Source of the DNA: Pigmentiphaga aceris
GTDB taxonomy: Bacteria > Pseudomonadota > Gammaproteobacteria > Burkholderiales > Burkholderiaceae_B
Assembly (NCBI RefSeq): GCF_008119665.1
Contig: NZ_CP043046.1
Location: forward strand, 3,038,001 to 3,102,000
Direction of reading: 5' to 3'
Length of the DNA stretch: 64,000 bases
This document shows, piece by piece, positions 44,376-53,059 of this stretch (the first letter of the stretch is position 1; each line of letters starts with the position of its first letter). Position numbers and translations under genes: made by a program. Under the pieces are notes generated by a model, which did not search any database, was not told where the DNA came from, and was given only the letters and a program-made list of their open reading frames with translations.

Positions 44376-46208
44376 ATGTTTGAAAATACCGTGCTCAGCA
44401 TGCCCGCGGCGCTTCGGATCAACGAAGCCGGCCTGCTACCCGACGAGCGTGCAGTCGACCGCACTGCCGAGCTGCGTGAAGCACTGGCCATCGTCGAAGC
44501 CCAGAAGTTTGAACTGGAAAACGCCTTGCGCGCTCGCGACGAGGTCCAGCGCCAGCTGGAAACCGAGCTGGAAGATGCCCGGCTCTTGCACAGCATCAGC
44601 TCGATGATGAGCGACGAAGACTCCGCCGATGTGCTGTATCAGAAGCTGGTGGCAGCCGCGACCATGGTCATGCGCTCGGATTTCGGCAGCATGCAGCGCT
44701 ATGACGCGGATCGCAATGAACTGCGGCTGATTGCGCACTACGGACTGAACAACGAGGCCGTGAATTTCTGGCAGTGGGTCTGCTCGGGCCGCGCCACCAC
44801 GTGTGGCAAGGCCCTTGAGATTGGCGAACGGGTCATTGTCAGCGATTTCGAGGTCTGTGACTTTTTGCAGGGCAGCGAAGACTTGCTGATGTTCCGCAAG
44901 GCAGGCGTGCGCGCAGCACAGTCCACCCCGCTGATGACGCGCAACGGGCATCTGGTGGGCATGATCACCACGCACTGGAGCCGTTCATATCAACCCCGTG
45001 AGCGTGATCTGCGCCTGTTCGACATCATCGCGCGGCAAGCCGCCGATCTGATCGAACGCGCAACCTCGGCCGAGGCTTTGCGCCAGCAAGCCGAGCGGCT
45101 GCTGGAAGCCGACCGCTACAAAGACGAGTTTCTAGCCACGCTGGCACATGAACTGCGCAATCCGCTGGCTCCCATCCAGACCGGTTTGACCGTGCTCAGG
45201 ATGGGCAAACCAGAGCAGGCCGGCAGGGTACTTGGCATGATGGAACGGCAGCTTGGTCACATGGTGCGGCTGATTGACGATCTGCTTGATGTCTCGCGCA
45301 TCAGCCGGGGGATGGTCACTTTGAAACCCACGCGCACAAGCCTGGCGTCGGTGATCGAAAGCGCAGTGGAAACCAGCCGGCCCTTGATCAACGCCGCCAA
45401 TCACCGATTCACGGTGTCGGTGCCGGGCAACGCCGTATGGCTGGACGTGGACGTGACCCGCATTGCCCAGGTCATCAGCAACTTGCTGAACAACGCGGCC
45501 AAATACACGCCGCAGGGCGGACACATCGAACTGGTGGCGGAAGTGGTCGGTAACGAAGCCGTCGTGCACATCATCGACAACGGCATCGGCATTCCGCCGG
45601 CGATGTTGCCCAGAATCTTTGAATTGTTCACGCAGGTGAACCGGGCAGACGAGCGTTCCCAGAGCGGCCTGGGCGTGGGCTTGGCACTTGCCAAGCATCT
45701 GACTGAAATGCATGGCGGCCGAATCGAGGTTGCCATCAGGGAAGGGCAGGCAGGTTCGGTTTTCACGCTGAGTCTGCCGCTCGCCGATTGTCTTGCTGTG
45801 ACGACGGATGTCGATCAGGCGCAGACCCGGGCCGACAATCCGGTCGCGCGTATTCTGATCGTCGATGACAACGCCGATGCAGCGGAAACGCTGGCCATGC
45901 TGTTGGAAGAACTGGGCCATGCAACGTGCGTGGTGCTGGAATCGCCTAAAGCCTTGGCTGCTGCGCTGGCATTTCGGCCCGATGTGGCGTTCCTGGACAT
46001 CGGCATGCCGCAGTTGAATGGCTTTGATCTGGCGCGGCAACTGCGGGAGCACGCGGCGTTGAAAGACGTTTATCTGGCAACGTTGAGTGGCTGGGGCACG
46101 GAAGATGACCGCGCCAAGAGCCGTAGCGCCGGTATCGATCATCACCTGACCAAGCCTGTGATGTTGAACGAAGTTCTGGACCTGCTTACGCTTGCTGTAC
46201 GCAGGTGA
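44376..46208 (+). CDS. GAF-domain hybrid histidine kinase/response regulator
   Basis: 610 residues from the ATG giving MFENTVLSMPAALR. A coiled coil (about 28-72) is followed by a GAF domain (about 75-215; LHSISSMMSDEDSADVLYQK, MQRYDADRNELRLIAHYGL, STPLMTRNGHLVGMITTHW). HisKA has an intact His in FLATLAHELRNPLAP, and HATPase_c has NLLNNAAKYTPQGG, IDNGIGIPP and GLGVGLALAK. The C-terminal receiver (about 490-608) has VDDNAD, the phosphoacceptor in VAFLDIGMPQLNG, the Ser/Thr in TLSGWG and the Lys in LTKPV. No transmembrane segment is present, so it is cytosolic and may sense light, redox or small ligands through GAF. It could act with neighbouring signalling genes. Confidence 0.93.
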   Translation: MFENTVLSMPAALRINEAGLLPDERAVDRTAELREALAIVEAQKFELENALRARDEVQRQLETELEDARLLHSISSMMSDEDSADVLYQKLVAAATMVMRSDFGSMQRYDADRNELRLIAHYGLNNEAVNFWQWVCSGRATTCGKALEIGERVIVSDFEVCDFLQGSEDLLMFRKAGVRAAQSTPLMTRNGHLVGMITTHWSRSYQPRERDLRLFDIIARQAADLIERATSAEALRQQAERLLEADRYKDEFLATLAHELRNPLAPIQTGLTVLRMGKPEQAGRVLGMMERQLGHMVRLIDDLLDVSRISRGMVTLKPTRTSLASVIESAVETSRPLINAANHRFTVSVPGNAVWLDVDVTRIAQVISNLLNNAAKYTPQGGHIELVAEVVGNEAVVHIIDNGIGIPPAMLPRIFELFTQVNRADERSQSGLGVGLALAKHLTEMHGGRIEVAIREGQAGSVFTLSLPLADCLAVTTDVDQAQTRADNPVARILIVDDNADAAETLAMLLEELGHATCVVLESPKALAAALAFRPDVAFLDIGMPQLNGFDLARQLREHAALKDVYLATLSGWGTEDDRAKSRSAGIDHHLTKPVMLNEVLDLLTLAVRR

Positions 46209-46334
46209 TTTGTCGTTGGCTGGGCCATGCATATCTGCAGGCTCAACCCGCAAACAACCCGCAGTCAGGGGCAAATCACCAGAAATGCCCCTGACTGCAC
46301 CACTACCCAGCCTTTATCCTGGTTTTGAGTGACG

Positions 46335-46350
46335 CATAATGTATATTATG
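46335..46350. promoter_or_regulatory. AT-rich palindrome upstream of the small hypothetical gene
   Basis: CATAAT (46335-46340) and ATTATG (46345-46350) are exact arms around GTAT, about 37 bp before the next start codon. Candidate operator or -10 region; no matching -35 is clear. Confidence 0.35.
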
Positions 46351-46387
46351 TCAACTCATGTCATTGGTTAAGCACGTATAGCCCCCC

Positions 46388-46789
46388 TTGAAACCACTTT
46401 CCGCCCCCTATCCCACTACGCCAGATGGCCGCTACTTCGTTGTGCGCGGTCGTTTGTGGCGAACATCGAATCCTGCTTTGGACCCAGACACGCGTGATGC
46501 GTTGGTCAAACAGTTGATGGACGCCAGGCGCGCGCTTCGTGGCAAAGGATCTTCCAACACGGGATCTTCCAACACGGGATCGACCGACAAAGCACCGGAC
46601 AAAGCCTCGCTCGATCAACGCGCCGCTGCACGTGCCGCAGTCGATGCAGCCAAGACTGCACTCGGCGAGCGCGGCCCAGTTTGGTGGACGGACGGCGCGC
46701 CGGACTACAACCGCAAGCTTGCGAAGAACACGCCGTACGCGCAGTGGTTCCAAGACTTGCCGACGGAATCCGCCAACGCCTCGTCGTAG
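46388..46789 (+). CDS. Small conserved hypothetical protein
   Basis: 133 residues. The only available start is TTG, six bases after an in-frame stop, with no clear ribosome binding site. The protein begins with a compact motif (TTPDGRYFVVRGRLWRTSNP) and continues with LDPDTRDALVKQLMDARRAL, a Ser/Asn/Thr/Gly linker made of a repeated GSSNT unit (coded by a 15-bp repeat near 46550-46580), and a conserved tail GERGPVWWTDGAPDYNRKL. The same head and tail motifs occur, to my knowledge, in small proteins across proteobacteria; their function is unknown. It is hydrophilic with no signal or membrane segment. Confidence 0.78.
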   Translation: MKPLSAPYPTTPDGRYFVVRGRLWRTSNPALDPDTRDALVKQLMDARRALRGKGSSNTGSSNTGSTDKAPDKASLDQRAAARAAVDAAKTALGERGPVWWTDGAPDYNRKLAKNTPYAQWFQDLPTESANASS

Positions 46790-46980
46790 CCGGCATCTGG
46801 CAGGACCAAGACCCAAGACCGTCAGATGGTGACGCTGGCAAGAAAGCCTGCCAAGTCCCACACCCGTCTCAACACCCTTGCAACACAGATCGGTCCATCT
46901 CCCCGGGACCATTGTTTGCTGGACGGTCGAGCATCTATATAGTCCAGGCTGCCGATCAAATCCGTCAGCTCATCCTAGCA

Positions 46981-49455
46981 ATGCCAACACACGCGTCCGC
47001 CGAACACTTTCTTGCCGTCGAAGGCGAGCTGCCCCGCCTGATTGCGGAATTTCCTTGGGAGACCACGGCGGCTGGTCCGATTGCAGCGTGGCCGGTCGAA
47101 CTGAAGAACTGCATTGGCATGCTGCTGCGTTCGCCGGTGCCGATCGTCAGCCTTTGGTACGAGGACGGCGTAATGATCTACAACGACGCCTATTCGGAAT
47201 TCGCCGGCAGCCGGCACCCAAGCCTGCTGGGATCCAAGGTGCGTGAAGGCTGGCCAGAAGTCGCAGATTTCAACGATACGGTGATGAAAGTTGGTCTGGC
47301 TGGCGGCACCTTGTCGTTTCAGGATCAGGAACTGGTTCTGCATCGTGATGGCCGCGATGGTCAGGCCTGGATGAATCTGGACTATTCGCCGGTCATCGAT
47401 GCACAGGGCAAGCCTTTTGGCGTGATCGCCATCGTGATCGAGACAACGGGCAAGGTGCGCGCCGAACACGCGCGGCGCACCAGCGAGGCACAGTTCCGTA
47501 CCTTGGCCGAAGCCATGCCGAACCATGTTTGGTGGGCATCGCCGGACGGGCGCATGAGCTGGTGCAACGAGCGTTATTACGCTTATACCGGCGCGACGCC
47601 AGGTGCCCTGCCCGGCGACGATTGGCTGCAACGTGTTCACGATGACGACCGTCAACAGGTGGCAGCGCTTTGGCAGACGTCGCTTGCCACCGAACAGGAT
47701 TTCGACGCCGAGTTTCGGCTTTGCCGTGGTGATGGCCATCACCGCTGGCATTTGGCGCGCGCCGTGCCGCAGCGGCATGAAGATGGCAGCGTTGCCCGGT
47801 GGATCGGCACGCATACGGACATCGAGGACCAGAAAGCCGGGGCCTGGGCGCTGGCACGGCTGAACGCCACGCTGGAAGAACAGGTGGCGCTGCGCACCGC
47901 CGATTACGACCGCATCTGGCGGCTGTCTACCGACCTGATGCTGGTGTGCCAGCTGGACGCCACGATTGTCGCGGTCAATCCAGCATGGAATACGGTGTTG
48001 GGTTGGGACGAACTGCATCTGGTTGGCCGCTCGACGCTGTCGTTGACCAATCCTGAAGACCACGAGGCAACGCGCGCGGAATTTGCCAGGTTGAGCGATG
48101 GCATGACGACGATGCGCTTCGAGAATCGCTTTCAGACGCAAGATGGCGCGTATCGCACCATTTCCTGGACGGCGGTTCCTGAACAGGGAATGATCCACGC
48201 CGTCGGTCGAGACGTGACGACTGACCTGGAAGCTGCGGCCGCCTTGCGTCGTACCGAAGTTGCCTTGCAGCAGGCACAGAAGATGGAGACCGTGGGCAAG
48301 CTCACGGGCGGCGTGGCGCATGACTTCAACAATCTGCTGCAAGTCATTGCCGGCAATTTGCAGTTGCTGTCACGTGACGTGGCCGGCAACGAGCGCGCCG
48401 AACGCCGCGTCGCCAGCGCGCTGGCAGGCGTCAGTCGGGGGGCCAAGCTTGCCAGTCACTTGCTTGCATTCGGACGCCGCCAAGTGCTGGAACCGCGCGT
48501 GGTCAACATCGGCCGCTTCCTGACCGGCGTCGAAGACATGCTGCGGCGGACCATTGGCGAGGCCATCGACATTGAAACCGTTGCGTCTGGCGGGCTGTGG
48601 CATACCTTGGTGGACCCGACGCAGCTGGAAAACGCCCTGCTGAACTTGGTGATCAACGCCCGTGACGCCATGTCTGGCCACGGCAAACTCACTGTTGAAG
48701 TCAGCAACGCGTTCCTTGATGCGGTGTACGCGCAAGACCACACCGAAGTGATCCCAGGCCAGTACGTGCTGCTTGCGGTCACGGACACAGGCACCGGCAT
48801 GCCGCCAGAGGTCTTGGCCCGGGTGTTCGAACCCTTCTTCTCGACCAAATCCGAAGGCAAAGGCAGCGGCTTGGGCTTGTCGATGGTGTTTGGTTTCGTC
48901 AAGCAGTCCGGCGGCCACGTGAAGCTGTACAGCGAGCTGGGCCACGGCACGACAGTCAAACTGTACCTGCCGCGCACCCAGCAGCCGGAAGATATCGTCG
49001 CCCTGCCCGACGCCACGCCGATCTGTGGCGGTTCTGAAACCATTCTGGTGGCGGAAGACGATGAAGACGTGCGTGCCACCGTGGTCGAAACGCTGGGCGA
49101 ACTTGGCTATCGCGTGCTGCGGGCCAAGGATGCATCCAGCGCGTTAAGCATTGTTGAAGGGGGCGTCTCGGCAGATTTGCTGTTTACCGACGTGGTGATG
49201 CCCGGCCCGCTTCGAAGCCCTGATCTTGCACGCCGCGCCAAGGAACTGTTGCCGGAGACGGATTTGCACCTTCCGCGCATGAGCGGCCGCACGCTGGCAG
49301 GCGAAGCACGCGTGCGACATCCTCGGATCGCCGTGATCGTGGCGACTGGCGATAGCGGTGTCGACGGGCTGCCGTCCGGCACGCGTGTGATGCGTAAGCC
49401 TTATGATGGCGTGGCGTTGGCTGCGGCAGTGCACGAAGCCATCGGTACAGTGTGA
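46981..49455 (+). CDS. PAS-rich hybrid histidine kinase with chimeric receiver domain
   Basis: 824 residues from the ATG giving MPTHASAEHFLAVEG; a longer open frame upstream is atypical. There are three PAS modules (about 45-160, 170-290 with NHVWWASPDGRMSWCNERYY, and 305-425). HisKA has KLTGGVAHDFNNLLQ, HATPase_c has NLVINARDAM, TDTGTGMP and GSGLGLSMV, and a receiver follows from about 688. The receiver is about 20 residues too long. It has one D-box in LLFTDVVMPGP (Asp737) and a second in ETDLHLPRMSG (Asp761). The switch Thr (VATGD, about 789) and Lys (MRKPYDG, about 806) are spaced correctly only from the second. This looks like a fusion of two receivers by internal deletion. There are no membrane segments. 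Confidence 0.9.
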   Translation: MPTHASAEHFLAVEGELPRLIAEFPWETTAAGPIAAWPVELKNCIGMLLRSPVPIVSLWYEDGVMIYNDAYSEFAGSRHPSLLGSKVREGWPEVADFNDTVMKVGLAGGTLSFQDQELVLHRDGRDGQAWMNLDYSPVIDAQGKPFGVIAIVIETTGKVRAEHARRTSEAQFRTLAEAMPNHVWWASPDGRMSWCNERYYAYTGATPGALPGDDWLQRVHDDDRQQVAALWQTSLATEQDFDAEFRLCRGDGHHRWHLARAVPQRHEDGSVARWIGTHTDIEDQKAGAWALARLNATLEEQVALRTADYDRIWRLSTDLMLVCQLDATIVAVNPAWNTVLGWDELHLVGRSTLSLTNPEDHEATRAEFARLSDGMTTMRFENRFQTQDGAYRTISWTAVPEQGMIHAVGRDVTTDLEAAAALRRTEVALQQAQKMETVGKLTGGVAHDFNNLLQVIAGNLQLLSRDVAGNERAERRVASALAGVSRGAKLASHLLAFGRRQVLEPRVVNIGRFLTGVEDMLRRTIGEAIDIETVASGGLWHTLVDPTQLENALLNLVINARDAMSGHGKLTVEVSNAFLDAVYAQDHTEVIPGQYVLLAVTDTGTGMPPEVLARVFEPFFSTKSEGKGSGLGLSMVFGFVKQSGGHVKLYSELGHGTTVKLYLPRTQQPEDIVALPDATPICGGSETILVAEDDEDVRATVVETLGELGYRVLRAKDASSALSIVEGGVSADLLFTDVVMPGPLRSPDLARRAKELLPETDLHLPRMSGRTLAGEARVRHPRIAVIVATGDSGVDGLPSGTRVMRKPYDGVALAAAVHEAIGTV

Positions 49456-49555
49456 ATGTCATCCCGCACCCACAATGCGTTCAACATCGTTGATTCACCG
49501 GGGTGATGGCATTGTTTGATGCCTCCCCTCTGCTCTGCTGGCAATAAAGACTCAA

Positions 49556-50029
49556 ATGGAACTGCAATTCACCTGGTCGCGCATGGCGTCCCTGACTGTC
49601 CTGGACTTGTACGAGATCATCAAAGCCCGGGAAGCGGTGTTCGTGGTTGAACAGAAGTGTGCGTACCAGGAAACCGACGGGCTTGATCCGCATGCTTGGC
49701 ATCTTTGCGTGCACGCCGGGGGTGAACTGGCGGCTTATTCCCGTGTGGTCGATCCCGGCTTCAAGTTCCCGCAGCCGTCGATCGGGCGGGTCATGACGGT
49801 GGAAAAATTCCGAAGCCTGAAAATTGGCCGGGCACTGATGCTGGAAGCCATTCGTTTTACGGAGTCCACATTCCCTGATCAGGGAATCAAGATCGGCGGC
49901 CAAGTGTATTTGCGGAAATTCTATGAATCGCTGGGCTTTGAAGGCGTCAGCGACATCTACAGCGAAGACAGCATTCCGCATCTCGACATGGTGAAAGCGC
50001 CCGTCCTGTCAGGTTCCCCTGCCCTGTGA
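49556..50029 (+). CDS. ElaA-like GNAT N-acetyltransferase
   Basis: 157 residues. Single GNAT domain. The start resembles E. coli ElaA (LYEIIKAREAVFVVEQKCAY). DGLDPHAWHLCVHAGGELAAYSRVV and the acetyl-CoA loop region IGRVMTVEKFRSLKIGRALM follow, with VYLRKFYESLGFEGVSDIY near the C-terminus. The acetyl acceptor is unknown. It stands alone between the hybrid kinase and a convergent TetR gene. Confidence 0.9.
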   Translation: MELQFTWSRMASLTVLDLYEIIKAREAVFVVEQKCAYQETDGLDPHAWHLCVHAGGELAAYSRVVDPGFKFPQPSIGRVMTVEKFRSLKIGRALMLEAIRFTESTFPDQGIKIGGQVYLRKFYESLGFEGVSDIYSEDSIPHLDMVKAPVLSGSPAL

Positions 50030-50102
50030 TGAGCCGGGAAGACTGGCTGGCGTTCATTGAATATGAATCAGATGCAGTCACGTCAGCTACACAGCCACTT
50101 GC

Positions 50103-50708
50103 TTACCGGGCTGCGCTCACGCCACCTCGAATCAACGCTGCAAAAGTATTCGCGGCGTCCGACTCGGTGTAAGTCCCCTGCACCATTGCTGCCGACAAGG
50201 CCTCGCCAGCGCCGACCAAGCCCACGCAGCGTCGAGCAAGCTCGGCGGGCGACAACTCGCTGAATGGAACCAGCACGCTGGCAAACAACTGCACGTAGCC
50301 ATCCAGTAGTTCTTGCAGCACAGCACCTTTTTCCTCGCTACCCGCCAGCGCCGCCCCAATCGCATGCCATTCACCGCCCGTGTCGACAGCGCAATTGATA
50401 TAGGCGGCGGCAAGCAGATCTGCGGTTTCCGCCAGATTCCGTTCACCCGCGCTCAACGCCTGCTTGAGTGCGTTCGTTTGCCGCAGATCCAACGCCTTGT
50501 AGAGCGCAATCAACAGCGCTGAGCGGGTGCCGAAGTGTTCGTAGGCAACTGGCTTGGACACCCCTGCCCGAATCGCCAAGTGCCCCAGCGTCAGCCGATC
50601 GCCCCCCTCTTCCCGAATGATCTGCAGCGCCGTATCCAGCAGTTGCTGCCGGCGATCTGCCTTCGACAGCCGACGTGACGTGAGGGCCTCAGCCTTGATG
50701 TGTTTCAT
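50103..50708 (-). CDS. TetR-family transcriptional repressor
   Basis: 201 residues. The N-terminal HTH is at about 20-65 (RRQQLLDTALQIIREEGGDR, then LTLGHLAIRAGVSKPVAYEHFGTRSALL). The C-terminal ligand-binding helices follow (EEKGAVLQELLDGYVQLFAS). It diverges from the oxidoreductase gene, and the 86-bp gap carries two palindromes with a common CTACC/GGTAG half-site, so it almost certainly represses that gene and itself. The ligand is unknown. Confidence 0.93.
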   Translation of the reverse strand: MKHIKAEALTSRRLSKADRRQQLLDTALQIIREEGGDRLTLGHLAIRAGVSKPVAYEHFGTRSALLIALYKALDLRQTNALKQALSAGERNLAETADLLAAAYINCAVDTGGEWHAIGAALAGSEEKGAVLQELLDGYVQLFASVLVPFSELSPAELARRCVGLVGAGEALSAAMVQGTYTESDAANTFAALIRGGVSAAR

Positions 50709-50730
50709 TTATCGCCTACCGTTGCGGAAC

Positions 50731-50768
50731 CTACCATTGGTAGTTTAGTCTACCTACTATTGGTAGGT
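50731..50768. promoter_or_regulatory. Twin palindromic operator of the TetR repressor
   Basis: Site 1 is CTACC-ATT-GGTAG (50731-50743). Site 2 is ACCTAC-TATTG-GTAGGT (50752-50768). They lie in tandem between the divergent TetR and oxidoreductase genes. A lone CCTACC half-site is at 50715-50720. The duplicated TACC/GGTA architecture is typical of TetR-family operators. Confidence 0.8.
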
Positions 50769-50794
50769 TTCTACTTGGTTCAGGAGATTCAACG

Positions 50795-51802
50795 ATGTCG
50801 ATCAATCCCATTTTGTTAGTTGGCGGCTCCGGTACTGTCGGTCAATGGACCGCGCGTTTGCTGCGCCAGGCGCATCCAGACGTGCCCTTGTTGATTGGCG
50901 GCCGCGATTTGGCGAAGGCTGAAGCAGTCGCCAAAGAAGTAGGCGGTGCCGAAGGCGTTGTCATCGATTTGCGTGCCAGCGACCTGGGTTTGGGCGAGCG
51001 CGCAGTCAGTGCCGTAGCCGTGCTGTTCATGGATGAACGGACAGCAAGCTTGCGCTTTGCGCAGTCGCGCGGCGTGCCGCATATCAGCATCTCGCCGGGC
51101 ATCATCGAGATGGGGCCGGAAGTTGCCGCCTATATACATAGCCCGACGGTCGCACCGGTGGTCTTGGGCACCGAGTGGCTGGTGGGCGCAACCACGATCC
51201 CGACGCTTGAATTCGCCAAAACCTTCAGTCGCGTGGACGAGATTGCCGTCGGTGCCCTGCTGGACGAAGAAGATGCCTGGGGACCCGCCGCAGACGCAGA
51301 CCTGGAACGCCAGACCAAGACCTTGCCGGCCGCATTGGCCCGCCAGGATGGTGCGTATGTCTGGCGTGTTGGCGACGATGCCAAGACCGAGTTTCGGGCG
51401 GCGGATGGCACCACGATGGCGGCATCGGCGTTCTCCGTTTACGACGTCGTAGGCCTGGCCACGGCAACCGGCGCGCCGAATGTTCGTTTCAGTCTTGCCC
51501 TTGGCATGAGTTCGACGCGACGCCGTGGTGAGCCGATGTCGACCGAAATCATCATTGAACTGTCGGGCGTGGACTATGCCGGCAAAGCGCTTCGCACCCG
51601 TCACGCAGTCGTGCATCCCGAAGGACAAATGCCCTTGACCGGGCTTGGCGTGGCAATGGTGTTGGAACGGCTGACCGGGCTCGACGGCAAGACGCCGAGC
51701 CCGGCTGGGCTTTATTTCCCGTATCAGCTGTTGGACCCAGCCGCCTACTTTGCCCGCTTGAAACAGATCGGCGGGGTGATCTTGCCGCTTGATGCGGCTT
51801 GA
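50795..51802 (+). CDS. Saccharopine dehydrogenase-like NAD(P)-binding oxidoreductase
   Basis: 335 residues. The N-terminal Rossmann motif VGGSGTVGQWTARLLRQ is followed by LLIGGRDLAKAEAVAKEVGG and VVIDLRASD, as in the saccharopine dehydrogenase-like NADP-binding family. The rest (SISPGIIEMGPEVAAYIHSP, YDVVGLATATGAPNVRFSLA) has no closely characterised relative known to me. Predicted cytoplasmic. It is preceded by the TetR twin operator and an AGGAG-like site, so expression is probably induced by the repressor's ligand, which may also be its substrate. Confidence 0.82.
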   Translation: MSINPILLVGGSGTVGQWTARLLRQAHPDVPLLIGGRDLAKAEAVAKEVGGAEGVVIDLRASDLGLGERAVSAVAVLFMDERTASLRFAQSRGVPHISISPGIIEMGPEVAAYIHSPTVAPVVLGTEWLVGATTIPTLEFAKTFSRVDEIAVGALLDEEDAWGPAADADLERQTKTLPAALARQDGAYVWRVGDDAKTEFRAADGTTMAASAFSVYDVVGLATATGAPNVRFSLALGMSSTRRRGEPMSTEIIIELSGVDYAGKALRTRHAVVHPEGQMPLTGLGVAMVLERLTGLDGKTPSPAGLYFPYQLLDPAAYFARLKQIGGVILPLDAA

Positions 51803-51901
51803 TCCTGGCGGCGATCTGGGGATTGTTTGATCACCCATCAAATGGGGCACCCGCGCTGATATCGTTCACAAACGCTGGCTGTCGCTCAAACGGTCTCTTG
51901 C

Positions 51902-53059
51902 TCAAGACAGCAAGTTGAAGGCTTCCTGATCGACAAATTTTTGCGCTTTGTCGATCGCAGGAAGCAATACTTGGTCAGCATATGCGCAACCCGTGTGCTG
52001 GATTCGCTTCTGCCCGGTTTTGTCAGCTGCTTCCGGGTGATGGCCATGCCCTTCCTCCAGATGACGAAGCATGGGCGCATACCCCGCCTTCCAAGACTGG
52101 ATTTGGGGGAAGCTTGCGCGCATGGCGGCCAGAATTCGCATGCCCGCGTAGTCCAGATCGCCCCAGAACCACGTTGGTGCGGCGTCGGCGGAAGTAGATG
52201 TCAGAAGCCAATTTTCAAAACGATCTGATACCGGGGTATCTTTCGTGCCGAACTGCGAATAGAACAAAGAGCAGGTGTCCAGGCTGCGCAATCGTTTGGC
52301 ACTTCCTTTGAACCCTGATGCGTAGACAAGTGCCAAGCGGGAAAAACTTGGGGAATGTGAGCGTAGGGCGCGTTCAAAAGTGACTTGGTTCTCGATGAAC
52401 AACACCTCGCTGTAATTGCTGGGTAGATAAACCTGCAATTGAACCGGTGACGCTGGAAATGGGCATTCCTCTTCGCCCAGCACGGCAGCGACCAACGCCT
52501 GACGCTTGTCCAGAACTTTGGACATCCCCCAAAACAGCTTGGCGGAAACCTCTCTCAACAGCAGCTGCTCGGCTGCAATCGCATGCAGCAGGTTCAGTCG
52601 CTGCACGATGTCGTCCGTTGAGCGTTCAGGAATATCAATGCAGTAGCCAGCCGCGACGGCTTTGCCCGCGTCGGACGTATCAAGAATACGTTCCACCGCA
52701 TCTTTCCATTTCTCAGCGCTCGACTTCACTCGAAACGGGCGCTTTGCAGCAACTCGTAGCTGGTTTTCGTCAAGCACCACGACTCTGGGTTTCAGGTCGT
52801 AGCCAGAAACCTTGGTGGCTGCAGACGCCGGCGTGACGGACAGCCATCCCCGCCGGCACATGTCACGGAAATGCGCCCAAAGTTCTTCCTTGCGCGATTC
52901 CCGATCTGCACGATAAAGCGCAGGCCACGTCTTGTCGTTCAAGGCCACGGACTGCGCGCGTGCGCTTCCCCGTAGCTCCGCTTTTTCAAGATGTGCCACA
53001 AGGTTCAGCAGCAGCGCTTGTACCTCAGAAGTATCAAGCCACCAAGGCTGGTCGCTCAT
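51902..53059 (-). CDS. jetD: Wadjet nuclease subunit JetD
   Basis: 385 residues. The N-terminal DUF3322-like half begins SEVQALLLNLVAHLEKAE. The C-terminal DUF2220 half is a Toprim domain with Glu223 in VLFIENQVTFE and the DxD pair Asp301/Asp303 in WFWGDLDYAGMRIL. JetD is the Spo11/TopoVI-like nuclease that cuts circular plasmid DNA after loop extrusion by JetABC. All Toprim acidic residues expected for metal binding are present, so it should be active. It is the last gene of the operon; its start overlaps the jetC stop by 4 bp (ATGA). It appears somewhat less GC-rich than jetC. Confidence 0.94.
   Translation of the reverse strand: MSDQPWWLDTSEVQALLLNLVAHLEKAELRGSARAQSVALNDKTWPALYRADRESRKEELWAHFRDMCRRGWLSVTPASAATKVSGYDLKPRVVVLDENQLRVAAKRPFRVKSSAEKWKDAVERILDTSDAGKAVAAGYCIDIPERSTDDIVQRLNLLHAIAAEQLLLREVSAKLFWGMSKVLDKRQALVAAVLGEEECPFPASPVQLQVYLPSNYSEVLFIENQVTFERALRSHSPSFSRLALVYASGFKGSAKRLRSLDTCSLFYSQFGTKDTPVSDRFENWLLTSTSADAAPTWFWGDLDYAGMRILAAMRASFPQIQSWKAGYAPMLRHLEEGHGHHPEAADKTGQKRIQHTGCAYADQVLLPAIDKAQKFVDQEAFNLLS

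Noticed and set aside
46681..46980. N-terminal extension of the PAS hybrid kinase
   Set aside because: The upstream 100 codons overlap the small hypothetical gene in another frame and show no domain. The ATG at 46981 begins the conserved part.
51826..51842. TTTGAT/ATCAAA inverted repeat between the oxidoreductase gene and jetD as a terminator
   Set aside because: A 6-bp AT-rich stem without a T run is likely chance, although it does lie between convergent genes.
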